A DNA stretch of 64,000 nucleotides. Origin: Rutidosis leptorrhynchoides (Eukaryota; Streptophyta; Magnoliopsida; Asterales; Asteraceae). Positions 52,359 to 64,000 of the stretch are shown in pieces (position 1 is the first letter of the stretch; each line of letters begins with the position of its first letter). The notes under the pieces were generated by a model. The model made no database searches, had not been told where the DNA came from, and saw only the letters and a program-made list of their open reading frames with translations. Made by a program: the position numbers and the translations under genes. The stretch spans positions 369,759,501 through 369,823,500 of the forward strand of contig NC_092337.1 in assembly GCF_046630445.1 (NCBI RefSeq), given 5' to 3'.

Positions 52359-54906
52359 TGTAACATCCCAAACCAATACGCGACAAAAACCATTGTAAAT
52401 TTGTGACACAAAAAAAAATTTTGCTGGCTGACCATCTGCGCGCCGCGCGGACACCCTTGCGCGCCGCGCAAATACGGGCTGTCCCCGGTGCACTTTAATG
52501 CGAAAAAGATTAGGTGCTTCCCGACACATTTAGCCAAAACGCTTTTAACCGAACATTTATATATGTAAAACTAACACATAACTAAGGTTTAAACAAGTTT
52601 TACAAAGTGGGGCCCACACGTGCCCCAAAACGCCGCTAAGTGTAAAAATACAAATTTAATACAAATTAGAGTTTCGACCACAAAAAGTTTAATTGCCAAA
52701 CGACACAACGAGCATGGTGTTTGGGGTTAAACTACCCAAGTCTCGGTCAAACTCCAAGCCAAAGCCAAAGGCGCTTCCTAATCATCAAAGCGGGAAACTT
52801 AATCCAAGGTAATGCCCTTACCCTTATCCACACACGAACCTATAAAAAGGTAAACAACGAGAGGGTAAGCAAAGCTTAGTGAGCAAAATAATTATACATA
52901 TACATATATAATCTACCTACTTGCATCACTTACACAACATCATACTCGGTTTAACATTTCGACAATCATACAACAATATTATGCATATACCATAACCCGC
53001 AAATCCACGAGTAGCTAATAATACAATAGCATACGATTCATAATTAAATACATTCAATACATAATTCACGCAACCTTGGTTAACCAATTCGAACAAGGGA
53101 AACGGTACTTACAAGACCGTTGGAGTTCATAACATCCACTAGTGTTACTTACACACCGCGTAATCACTAATCCCCCGGGTGATGTCTTGAACACCGCGAC
53201 TAACTCACCCTTACGACAATGTGGCGTCTTAAACACCGCGACGAATCCACACTTCATTCAATACAATGAGTGGTGTCTTAAACACCGCGACAATTCCACT
53301 CCCATGACAATGTGGTGTCTTAAACACCGCGACAATACCACATGTCAATTAAACAATGAGTAATGTCTTAAACACCGCGACAATTCCACTCCCATGACAA
53401 TGTGGTGTCTTAAACACCGCGACAGTACCACATGTCAATTAAACAATGAGTAGTGTCTTAAACACCGCGACAATACCACTCGTCAAACATACTATGAGTA
53501 GTGTCTTAAACACCGCGACAATACTACTCGTTACCTAGAATGTGGTGTCTTAAACACCGCGACAATTCCACATTCGTACACACAAATAAATACATTATAT
53601 ACGTACACGCATAATTATTCCACTCACCTTAGCACCAAGATGATGATTATGCACTTCCGAACTTCAAAGCAACGTACCTAATACATAGGTACACATTCAA
53701 TTACGCAACTAGTGGAATTAACCACAATACTTACACTTAAGCATTTAAGGACCCAATATGCATTAAATAGCTCGACTATACCGAAACCGCCCATAAATGG
53801 CCAAGACTCAACTTTAATCACTAAAACTAGCGAATTATAGTCTACTAACTTCAACTAGAATAAACTTAGGGTATTTCATACCCGTTTCATCCCTTTCGGT
53901 CAACCTTGACTCATTTGACCCATTTTCAAGTCTTTCATCATTCATAAGAGTGCTAATGACTAGCAACTCAATTCAACACTTACAAAACCTCAAACACATG
54001 AATGAACTCTAGGTTAACACCCTTTGGGTCATCTTTCACCAATTTAACCCAACTAGGTCAACATTACTCATCTTGACCCATTTTAACACTTAACCCTAAA
54101 ATCGGGTCATCTTTCGCCAAAAACCCTAACATTAACCAAGTTAGGTCCTAAAACAACTTTTAACGCTAGGTTTGTGCATTAATCACAAGCATTACTATCC
54201 TAGGTCCATTTTGACCCATTTGACCAATTTAAAGTCAATACACCCATTTGGGTCATCCACACCCAATTAACACCCATTTACTTATATAAATGTGTGCTAG
54301 TAATTAACTAACCTATTAGGGTTCATAAACATCAATTAGTACTATGAAACCCTAGGTTAGTTACCATTTAGTCTTCATGACACAATTTACCCAAGAACAC
54401 CCCAAAATCACTAATAAATGGGTTTGATGTTCATCCTTTACTCCAAACCCTAACCCTTAAACAATTTACAACAAGGAATTAGGTTTAGAACTTACCGCCA
54501 CAATCACCACGTAGCTAGTGACTAGATGAACAACTTTAGAACTCGCAATTCGACCCGAAATCGCCTCCTTCTTCCTTGATTCAAGCTTTCTCTCACTAAG
54601 TATCTCTCTCTCTCTCTAAAGTTTAGGTGGAAGGAGATAAGGTTGGTGGTAATGAAGCTATAACACTCCACAAACTGATCTTATGGCCTTTAGTTCGGAT
54701 TCCATGTGATTTTACCAAAATGCCCATGCCATAAATTAAATAAAAAGAGGTGAGCTGTCAGCTCGATTTCGCACGGCGCGCGAGTGGGTCGCGCGGCGCG
54801 CACCCGCCCAGATCAGCTTCTTTCCTCGTTTTAAATTATGTAACGAAACCCCACCATCCGAATCACTTATAATTACATGTTCACAATAAAATACACGGGT
54901 CTTACA
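52359..54906 (-). repeat. 3' LTR of element C
   Basis: Holds paired GC palindromes at 52437-52471 (GCGCGCCGCGC twice) and 54770-54803, and the hairpin array at 53140-53575. Confidence 0.92.
53140..53575. repeat. Array of ten covarying hairpins, 3' LTR of element C
   Basis: Nine units share the core GTCTTAAACACCGCGACAAT (minor variants), at about 44-50 bp spacing, plus a worn first unit (53140-53169). In each unit GTC pairs with GAC across the loop TTAAACACCGC, and outer arms pair beyond a 2-4 nt bulge. Arms differ yet match: GGGTGA/TCACCC, TGTGG/CCACA, GAGTGG/CCACTC, ATGTGGT/ACCACAT, GAGTAGT/ACTACTC, GAATGTGG/CCACATTC. Two units have one or two mismatches. The worn unit has TAC/GTA in place of GTC/GAC and TAGTG/CACTA arms. 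Confidence 0.9.
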
Positions 54907-56742
54907 ACTCTCCCCCACTTAGAATCGATCACGTCCTCGTGATCCACGTCACTTAACCACCCGGAACCACACTCTATGGTATTCAACAACGTTACGATCC
55001 GATTTCCATCACAATACGTATTAACCCACCGATTGACCCAAAAACTAAATACTCATTTGCATGCGTTTCGAAACGTGCAATACACACAACCTCCGAAGTC
55101 TATAACGATAATTCAGAATACGCGAGAATGCCACGTACCCTTAGCGTACCCTTACCTGGTACAATGCTAAAACAACCCAAAATTTCAACCCAAGGTCAAC
55201 AACCCAAACGATGAAGACCGGGCAAAAGAGAATCCTTACGGATAACACCTATTACTTAACATTCTTAGTAGCGCGCAACCACGACTAGTTCACAACTATC
55301 GTAAAATCGTAAGCAAGCGACCAAAAACCGCTGATGTCGAAAACGACTATTACTCACCACCATGTGCACAAAACGGCTAAGTGCACAATTTACACGGGCA
55401 ATTAACATCATAAACCTACGAGTAACGGTTCTTTCCGAAAACCGCTCACCACCAACCACAACCAAGAGTGGTTAACGAAGAGCTAATCCTCCCGGATATC
55501 ACTCATCACCTATTACTAGTCAAACGCGGTCAACCTAGAGATAACCCCAAATAAATACTTACATGTAACCATCTCGTAATACACAATAATGGCTATTGTG
55601 TAACTATCACTCAAAGTATACGATAATGAGGCATCGTGCCCTTTCTCAAAGTCCCATTATGCCATTTCCAAGGTAACCAAACGGCTAACACAATCGAGCC
55701 AAAAACAACCCATATTGCGCATAGGCGCAACAATAATCCCCTAGAAGAGAATCCGGTACGCACATCCCTTAACCGAGGGACCTTACCTTACTCGTCGAAT
55801 ACATCAATTATCTCCCAAGGAGATTTTCCACATTACCACCTTGGTGGTAATTTGAACCCAAAACCATAAGCACAATTTATTCCAAATTGTACTTTTGCCA
55901 CCGTCGACCAATGTAGGTCTCAACACTAGCTTCGTATCCATACGAACGTCATCCAAAATAACATTACAATAGAGCACCTTCGTGCGAGAGTATAACTCCC
56001 CCACTTAGGACTCTGTTCCGTAACCACATCGTGGAATAATAGCATCCCGTGGGAGGTCCACTTATCCACATACACCATCGATGTCCTCATTGGTCATAGT
56101 TCTCGAATTCTCGCGAATTCATCCTTAACAATAAATCCCGACGATAAACACATATTCGCGTTCACAGGAAGAGTAACCACTAACCTAACAACTAATTCGC
56201 CAAATCGCATTATCGTAATTCCTATAAGAGAGACGAGGTTCTCCCGTCTTGCATCTCTTAATACGCACGTCACCAAAACCTTGCTCCAACCCCGAGCATA
56301 CGAAGGAATTTAACCTAACCTTAAACTCTTTAAACGTAGAGTTTACCACGATATACACAACCTTGCACTTGCAATAATCCCATTGCTATAGCTCATCAAT
56401 TTTCCACACGAAGACGAACACGCCCTAACATCCAAAACCAAAGCCCGTCTCCATGGCTTAGTAGAAAACATTTCCCAAACATTAAGGAATGCTTGGTTGC
56501 ACCAAGTCTTACGCCCTGCGGTCGACGATCCCAACTCCAACGTAGGGTAATTCCGTTAGGAATGCTACCCGTAACAATACCACGTATTTACACTAATGCA
56601 TTCGCCCCTCAAGTCGCATTCACATGAGTCAATGACTCAAACGCTACCCTAGTGCGCTGTCATCTTATCACTAGCCCCGCGCCCGTAAGGGTACGGTTAA
56701 AATATACGTTCGCTTAAAACTTATTAGGTTTGGTAATGAGAT
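54907..56742 (-). other. Element C internal, no pol
   Basis: Between the polypurine tract and the knuckle ORF. No reverse transcriptase, integrase or RNase H motif on either strand; short frames only. Confidence 0.65.
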
Positions 56743-57432
56743 TTAGGTCTCAATTTCATAACCGAATACATTGGCACACAACATCAATAATAGTAAGGCA
56801 TATTTGCATCGAGAAGTGAAGGTACCTGAAACAACATCGCTCGGTGCTTCACCACCCATCGAATACTCGCGCCCTAACCTCTTAACCCGATCGGCAAACG
56901 CTTCCGAACACTCTGACTTTCGATGTCCCTCCTTCTGGCAAGCAAAGCACTTGATCGTGCTCAAAGGTGTACCCGTACAATCCCGTGCCAAATGGCCTCG
57001 TCCTCCACACTTAAAACACGTAAGCACCCAACCTCCAAACCTCCTAGTCTGATTACTAGCTAAATCGGGACACTCAGACCTTTGGTGCCCTTCCTTCCAA
57101 CAATAAAAACATACAGTTTTGCCCGACGGACAATCGCGAGACTTATGTCCCCGTTGCCCACAATTGTAACACTTAGACCCACCGGAGCCCGTTACTACCT
57201 TCCTCATGCTACTAGACGCCTCATTTACACTTCTACCTTGATCATTGAGCAACTCGGGACACTCCGACCTTCGGTGTCCCTCTTTATGGCAATGGTAGCA
57301 CATTCTGTTTTCGTTTCTCGACAACGTGCACTCCCATATCTTGTGGCCCCTAACACCACAATTGAAACATCTAGATGTGTAACTTCCCTTGTTCTTCTTT
57401 TTCATTAGTAGACCCTTCCGTTCCGTATTCAT
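56743..57432 (-). CDS. Gag-derived ORF with six CCHC zinc knuckles (element C)
   Basis: 229 codons. After a basic start (MNTERKGLLMKKKNKG) come six C-x2-C-x4-H-x4-C knuckles in strict alternation: CFNCGVRGHKIWEC, CYHCHKEGHRRSEC, CYNCGQRGHKSRDC, CFYCWKEGHQRSEC, CFKCGGRGHLARDC, CFACQKEGHRKSEC, so three pairs of a CG.RGH type and a KEGHR.SEC type. The final part contains DVVSGTF, like the usual lead-in to Gypsy protease, and then ends. Such knuckles bind single-stranded nucleic acid; gag normally has one or two. The usual gag capsid part is missing from this frame. Role in packaging or in dimerising element RNA is inference. Confidence 0.75.
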   Translation of the reverse strand: MNTERKGLLMKKKNKGSYTSRCFNCGVRGHKIWECTLSRNENRMCYHCHKEGHRRSECPELLNDQGRSVNEASSSMRKVVTGSGGSKCYNCGQRGHKSRDCPSGKTVCFYCWKEGHQRSECPDLASNQTRRFGGWVLTCFKCGGRGHLARDCTGTPLSTIKCFACQKEGHRKSECSEAFADRVKRLGREYSMGGEAPSDVVSGTFTSRCKYALLLLMLCANVFGYEIET

Positions 57433-57839
57433 CTTCCATCTTCATTCTTAAGAAACAAAATAGATTAACCAATGAAACGAAAAGATATAACACGTATGTA
57501 TATATATACATATATATATACATATGCCATACTACCCCATCTTGCTTAACAATCGTCGTACATCGCTTGTTTGACACGATTTGCACCCGTAGTAAGGGTA
57601 GCTAATCATTACTACGCGAGCACGTCGCGTTAACTCGCTAGTACAACGTCCATTTCGCTTGATGATCGCTACACAACATGAACAAATAACACATGATTAG
57701 TTCACATGAACCTATGTACTAACCAAGTCCCGGTCCGACCCAAAGTCCTACAAGTCCCGCACAATGCACACACAAAAGTCTAAGTCTAGGCGCCTATCTC
57801 AAGTCACCTAAATCCCTTAGACCATGCTCTGATACCACT
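57433..57839 (-). other. Element C leader and primer site
   Basis: Untranslated leader. The primer site complement CTCTGATACCACTT lies at 57827-57840 against the LTR start. Confidence 0.75.
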
Positions 57840-60388
57840 TGTAACATCCCAAACCAATACGCGACAAAAACCATTGTAAATTTGTGACACAAAAAAAAAA
57901 TTTTGCTGGCTGACCATCTGCGCGCCGCGCGGACACCCTTGCGCGCCGCGCAAATACGGGCTGTCCCCGGTGCACTTTAATGCGAAAAAGATTAGGTGCT
58001 TCCCGACACATTTAGCCAAAACGCTTTTAACCGAACATTTATATATGTAAAACTAACACATAACTAAGGTTTAAACAAGTTTTACAAAGTGGGGCCCACA
58101 CGTGCCCCAAAACGCCGCTAAGTGTAAAAATACAAATTTAATACAAATTAGAGTTTCGACCACAAAAAGTTTAATTGCCAAACGACACAACGAGCATGGT
58201 GTTTGGGGTTAAACTACCCAAGTCTCGGTCAAACTCCAAGCCAAAGCCAAAGGCGCTTCCTAATCATCAAAGCGGGAAACTTAATCCAAGGTAATGCCCT
58301 TACCCTTATCCACACACGAACCTATAAAAAGGTAAATAACGAGAGGGTAAGCAAAGCTTAGTGAGCAAAATAATTATACATATACATATATAATCTACCT
58401 ACTTGCATCACTTACACAACATCATACTCGGTTTAACATTTCGACAATCATACAACAATATTATGCATATACCATAACCCGCAAATCCACGAGTAGCTAA
58501 TAATACAATAGCATACGATTCATAATTAAATACATTCAATACATAATTCACGCAACCTTGGTTAACCAATTCGAACAAGGGAAACGGTACTTACAAGACC
58601 GTTGGAGTTCATAACATCCACTAGTGTTACTTACACACCGCGTAATCACTAATCCCCCGGGTGATGTCTTGAACACCGCGACTAACTCACCCTTACGACA
58701 ATGTGGCGTCTTAAACACCGCGACGAATCCACACTTCATTCAATACAATGAGTGGTGTCTTAAACACCGCGACAATTCCACTCCCATGACAATGTGGTGT
58801 CTTAAACACCGCGACAATACCACATGTCAATTAAACAATGAGTAGTGTCTTAAACACCGCGACAATTCCACTCCCATGACAATGTGGTGTCTTAAACACC
58901 GCGACAGTACCACATGTCAATTAAACAATGAGTAGTGTCTTAAACACCGCGACAATACCACTCGTCAAACATACTATGAGTAGTGTCTTAAACACCGCGA
59001 CAATACTACTCGTTACCTAGAATGTGGTGTCTTAAACACCGCGACAATTCCACATTCGTACACACAAATAAATACATTATATACGTACACGCATAATTAT
59101 TCCACTCACCTTAGCACCAAGATGATGATTATGCACTTCCGAACTTCAAAGCAACGTACCTAATACATAGGTACACATTCAATTACGCAACTAGTGGAAT
59201 TAACCACAATACTTACACTTAAGCATTTAAGGACCCAATATGCATTAAATAGCTCGACTATACCGAAACCGCCCATAAATGGCCAAGAATCAACTTTAAT
59301 CACTAAAACTAGCGAATTATAGTCTACTAACTTCAACTAGAATAAACTTAGGGTATTTCATACCCGTTTCATCCCTTTCGGTCAACCTTGACTCATTTGA
59401 CCCATTTTCAAGTCTTTCATCATTCATAAGAGTGCTAATGACTAGCAACTCAATTCAACACTTACAAAACCTCAAACACATGAATGAACTCTAGGTTAAC
59501 ACCCTTTGGGTCATCTTTCACCAATTTAACCCAACTAGGTCAACATTACTCATCTTGACCCATTTTAACACTTAACCCTAAAATCGGGTCATCTTTCGCC
59601 AAAAACCCTAACATTAACCAAGTTAGGTCCTAAAACAACTTTTAACGCTAGGTTTGTGCATTAATCACAAGCATTACTATCCTAGGTCCATTTTGACCCA
59701 TTTGACCAATTTAAAGTCAATACACCCATTTGGGTCATCCACACCCAATTAACACCCATTTACTTATATAAATGTGTGCTAGTAATTAACTAACCTATTA
59801 GGGTTCATAAACATCAATTAGTACTATGAAACCCTAGGTTAGTTACCATTTAGTCTTCATGACACAATTTACCCAAGAACACCCCAAAATCACTAATAAA
59901 TGGGTTTGATGTTCATCCTTTACTCCAAACCCTAACCCTTAAACAATTTACAACAAGGAATTAGGTTTAGAACTTACCGCCACAATCACCACGTAGCTAG
60001 TGACTAGATGAACAACTTTAGAACTCGCAATTCGACCCGAAATCGCCTCCTTCTTCCTTGATTCAAGCTTTCTCTCACTAAGTATCTCTCTCTCTCTCTA
60101 AAGTTTAGGTGGAAGGAGATAAGGTTGGTGGTAATGAAGCTATAACACTCCACAAACTGATCTTATGGCCTTTAGTTCGGATTCCATGTGATTTTACCAA
60201 AATGCCCATGCCATAAATTAAATAAAAAGAGGTGAGCTGTCAGCTCGATTTCGCGCGGCGCGCGAGTGGGTCGCGCGGCGCGCACCCGCCCAGATCAGCT
60301 TCTTTCCTCGTTTTAAATTATGTAACGAAACCCCACCATCCGAATCACTTATAATTACATGTTCACAATAAAATACACGGGTCTTACA
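57840..60388 (-). repeat. 5' LTR of element C
   Basis: Near-identical to 52359-54906. GC palindromes at 57918-57953 and 60252-60285; hairpin array at 58622-59057. Confidence 0.92.
58622..59057. repeat. Array of ten covarying hairpins, 5' LTR of element C
   Basis: Second copy of the array at 53140-53575. One fifth-unit arm base differs between the two LTRs (GAGTAG here, GAGTAA there). Confidence 0.9.
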
Positions 60389-63300
60389 GGAAAACTCTTT
60401 TGACTATGAATGGTCCAGACCATCTTGATTTCAATTTTCCAAGAAATAGCTTGAATCGTGAATTGAAAAGAAGAACTCTGTCTCCTTCTTTAAATTCTTT
60501 TGAACTTCTGATTCTTTTATCATGCCATTTCTTCGTTCTTTCTTTATAGATTAACGAATTTTCGTATGCTTCTTGTCTTAATTCTTCTAATTCGTTTAGT
60601 TGACTTAATCGTAGATGTCCGGCTTCATGTAAATCAAAATTACATGTCTTCAAAGTCCAAAATGCTTTGTGTTCAATTTCTACTGGAAGATGACATGCTT
60701 TTCCTTAAACGAGTCTAAAAGGTGTGGTTCTAATTGGAGTTTTGTAGGCTGTTCTAAAAGCCCAGAGTGCATCCTCCAATTTCATGGACCATTCCTTCGG
60801 ATTTGATCCTACAGTTTTCTCTAGAATACTTTTTAAAGCTCGGTTGGTATTTTCAACTTGTCCACTTGCCTGTGGATGATAAGCAGTGGAGATTTTATGA
60901 GTTACTCCATATCTTTTAAGAACTTTCTCAAGTTGATTATTACAGAAATGAGTACCCCGATCACTTATTAAAGCTTTCAATGTTCCGAACCTTGCAAAAA
61001 GACGTTTTAAAAAGTTGACTACAACTCGTGCATCATTAGTCGGGAGAGCTTGTGCTTCCGCCCATTTAGATACATAATCAATGGCTACGAGAATATAGAG
61101 ATTATTATGAGATTTTGAAAATGGATCCATAAAGTCAATACCCCAAATGTCAAATACTTCACATACTTGAATGACATTTTGTGGCATTTCATCACGTTGA
61201 CTTATTTTTCCGGCCCTTTGACAAGCATCACAGGATTTGCAAAGAAGGTGTGCGTCTTTGTAAATTGTAGGCCAATAGAATCCAGCATCATAAACTTTTC
61301 TTGCTGTTAGTTGAGGCCCATAATGCCCTCATGTTGGTCCTGTGTGACAATGGTTTAAGATTTTACTAGCTTCCTCCCCGAATACACATCGGCGTATTAT
61401 TCCATCGGGACAACTCTTAAACAAATGTGGATCTTCCCAGAAATAGTGTTTTATATCACTAAAGAATTTCTTTCGTTTTTGGTACGACAATCCTTTTTCA
61501 AGAAATCCACATACTAAGTAGTTTGCATAGTCTGCAAACCATGGAATTTCATTATAATCTATCTTCAATAGATATTCATCAGGAAAGTTGTCTTGTATGG
61601 CCGATTCATTTAGAACTTCTAATTCGGGATTTTCAAGACGAGAAAGATGATCAGCGGCGAGATTTTCTGCTCCGTTTTTATCTCGAATTTCAATATCAAA
61701 CTCTTGTAAGAGTAAGATCCAACGGATTAATCGTGGTTTGGCATCTTGTTTCGAAAATAGGTATCTAAGAGCAGAATGGTCGGTATAGACCACCATTTTT
61801 GCTAGAACGAGATATGAACGAAATTTGTCAAAAGCAAAGACAATAGCAAGGAGTTCTTTTTCAGTAGTTGTGTAATTTGTTTGTGCCCCTTGTAACGTCT
61901 TACTAGCATAATATATAGGTTGAAATCATTTTTCAATCCTTTGTCCTAAAACGGCTCCCATTGCAAAATCACTTGCATCGCACATAAGTTCAAACGGTAG
62001 ATTCCAATTTGATGTTCTTATGATCGGCGCATTAGTGAGTTTTTGTTTAAGAATATTAAAAGATTTGATACATTCATCTGAAAAGATGAATGGAGCATCC
62101 TTTTCTAGGAGTTTATTCATAGGAGTGGCAATTTTAGAAAAATCTTTTATGAAACGTCGGTAAAAACCGGCATGCCCTTGAAATCTCCTAACTCCTCTAA
62201 CATTGGTGGGATGTGGAAGTTTAGCAATTACATCTACTTTAGCTCTATCCACTTCAATTCCTTCCTTTAAAATTTTATGACCAAGAACGATGCCTTCTTC
62301 AACCATGAAATGGCATTTCTCCCAATTAAGTACTAGATTTGATTGTTCGCATCTAATAAGCATTCGTTCAAGATTAACTAGACATGTTTCAAAAGTATCA
62401 CCGAAGACTGAAAAGTCATCCATGAAAACTTCCATGCATTCTTCTATCATGTCGTGAAAAATCGCCATCATGCACCTTTGAAAGGTTGCAGGGGCGTTGC
62501 AAAGTCCAAATGGCATGCGTTTGTAAGCAAAAGTACCATAAGGGCACGTGAATGTGGTTTTTTCTTGGTCCTCGGGTGCTATTGGAATTTGAAAATATTC
62601 GGAAAAACCATCAAGAAAACAATAGTAACTATTTCCGGCTAATCTTTCCAACATTTGATCAATGAAAGGTAAGGAAAAGTGATCTTTTCTGGTGGCGTCA
62701 TTTAATTTTCTATAATCAATACATACACGCCATCCTGTTACAGTCCTAGTAGGAATAAGCTCATTTTTCTCATTTGTGATAACAGTCATGCCACCCTTCT
62801 TAGGCACGCATTGAACTGGGCTTACCCATGGACTATCAGAGATTGGATAAATTAAACCTGCATCAAGCAGTTTAATAATTTCTTTCTTAACAACATCTTG
62901 CATATTAGGATTTAGTCTTCATTGGCGTTGCACATACGTTTTATGACCTTCTTCCATAAGGATTTTATGTATGCAATACGAAGGACTTATTCCTTTAATA
63001 TCATGAATTTTCCATGCAATGGCTGGTTTATGAGCTTTTAGCACAGAAATGAGTCGAGATTTTTCATTTTTAGTAAGAGAAGACGATATTATTACAGGTA
63101 ATTCAGATTCACCATGTAAATAAGCGTATTCCAAATAGTTTGGAAGTGGCTTTAACTCTAATGTCGGTGGTTCTTCTATCGATGATTTATATCGATATCT
63201 GTCTTCTTCTTTTAGCATTTGAATTTCTTCTGTTGTTGGTTTGTATCCATTAGCCATAAGTGTAGCTAACATTTCAGTTTCATCAATTGGTTCAGTACCT

Positions 63301-64000
63301 TCTCCTAAAGAACATTCTCCTGTTCCTTGTAATTCTGAAAATTCTTCTAACAATTCTGCATGTGATTCTATAGTTTGAATATAATAGCATGTATCATCTA
63401 CAGATTGCGGTTGTTGCATTGCTCTATCAACTGAAAAGGTAACACTCTCGTCCTCTATACTTAGGGTCAGTTTCTTACCGAACACGTCTATCATTGCTTT
63501 AGCCGTGTTTAAGAATGGTCTTCCTAATATGAGAGGAACTTGAGAATCTTCTTCCATGTCCAGAACAACAAAATCTACTGGAAATACTAAAGTACCAACT
63601 TTAACTAGCATGTTCTCCATTATCCCTCTAGGATATTTTACTGATCTATCGGCTAGTTGTATGCTTATTCATGTTGGTTTCAATTCTTCAAGGTCTAATT
63701 TAGTGTATAGTGAATACGGCATTAAATTTATACTAGCACCTAAGTCTGCCAATGCTTCTATTGAACTAAGACTACCCAGAAAACATGGAATTGTGAAACT
63801 TCCTGGATCAGATAGTTTTTCTGGTATCTTATTCAACAGCACTGCTGAACAATTAGCATTCATAGTAACAGCAGAGAGTTCTTCCATTTTCTTTCTATTT
63901 GAGATTAGATCTTTCAGAAATTTAGCATATCTAGGCATTCCTGAAATCACATCAATGAAAGGAAGATTTACATTTATCTGTTTAAACATATCCAAGAATT
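60389..64000 (-). pseudogene. Pol of the Athila-type element: PR, RT, RNase H, IN
   Basis: Read right to left: protease region (about 63660-63995) with FTIPCFLGSL and ADLGASINLMP; linker (about 62919-63620); reverse transcriptase (about 61926-62903) with SPWVSPVQCVPKKGG, FGLCNAPATFQRCM and VFMDDFSVFG; RNase H (about 61330-61920) with [11 protein letters not shown]; integrase zinc region (about 61190-61340) and core (60705-61187) with [19 protein letters not shown] and HPQASGQVE (Asp-Asp-Glu set); and the C-terminal part (60389-60653). Typical Athila order and motifs. Several breaks, plus the element C insertion; fossil. Confidence 0.87.

Larger units (their letters stand above)
52359..60388 (-). 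mobile_element. Element C: very young non-autonomous LTR retrotransposon
   Basis: 8.0 kb. LTRs 52359-54906 (2548 bp) and 57840-60388 (2549 bp), with perfect GGAAA target duplications at 52354-52358 and 60389-60393. Minus-strand LTR ends TGTAAGACCC...GGGATGTTACA. Primer site AGTGGTATCAGAGCATGG is next to the right LTR and the polypurine tract AAGTGGGGGAGAGT next to the left one, so it runs on the minus strand. Only about half a dozen differences are seen by eye between the LTRs, so insertion is very recent. The 2.9-kb inside has a zinc-knuckle ORF and no pol. The LTR start and knuckle type link it to element A. Confidence 0.92.

Noticed and set aside
52217-52537. A frame running from the Athila integrase end into element C's LTR
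   Set aside because: It crosses an insertion boundary; the LTR part is also open by chance in the other LTR (57804-58019).
53140-53575. CRISPR-like array
   Set aside because: Regular repeats with variable spacers, but it is plant nuclear DNA, lies inside an LTR, has no cas genes, and the variable parts are complementary stem arms.

Overview
This is nuclear plant DNA, from a eudicot and probably the daisy family (Asteraceae); that family call is inferred from the style of the LTR retrotransposons. Signs of a large, repeat-rich plant genome are spliced genes with GT-AG and GC-AG introns, LTR elements primed by initiator Met-tRNA (TGGTATCAGAG-type sites), a Helitron end, MITEs, long AT and AAT microsatellites, and a piece of organelle DNA carrying a group II intron domain V. 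There are no operons and no bacterial features.

Layout. (1) 1-15786 is a nest of minus-strand LTR elements. Gypsy element A has gag at 723-2130 and a 5' LTR from 2591 to 15786. It is split by an 11.3-kb large retrotransposon derivative (LARD, 3782-15095, target duplication GTTAC) and cut on the left by the LTR of a second LARD-like element (1-722). (2) 15787-28098 is the gene island. A Helitron end (to 17171) lies just upstream of a FLX-like coiled-coil gene (5' exon near 17333, CDS 18717-19843, 283 aa). Two tandem tetraketide alpha-pyrone reductase 2 (TKPR2)-like genes follow, at 21197-23117 and 24747-27725, each with six exons and 320 aa. Both use a GC-AG intron 2, and the second copy also has a GC-AG intron 3. 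A 119-bp MITE sits between them. (3) 28099-31948 is a plus-strand, internally deleted Gypsy element D. Its cut 3' LTR is joined to an inverted piece of its own gag leader, then to about 0.7 kb of mitochondrial-type DNA. (4) 31949-64000 is a nest: Tekay-type chromovirus B (31949 to 44188, resuming outside the window) holds an Athila-type element (44189 to beyond 64000), which holds non-autonomous element C (52359-60388, target duplication GGAAA).

The three host genes are FLX-like (FLX proteins act with FRIGIDA on FLC transcription) and the TKPR2 pair (reductases of the sporopollenin pathway in the tapetum). Nothing in the sequence links FLX-like to the TKPR2 pair functionally.

The most unusual signals are four. 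Each LTR of element C carries an array of ten hairpins with a nearly constant loop, and the stem arms differ from unit to unit but stay complementary. Element C has no pol but keeps a gag-derived ORF with six CCHC zinc knuckles in three alternating pairs. Element B carries a 239-codon F-box-like ORF and an acidic ORF between its primer site and gag. Finally, the D/inverted gag/mitochondrial DNA patchwork looks like a repaired double-strand break.
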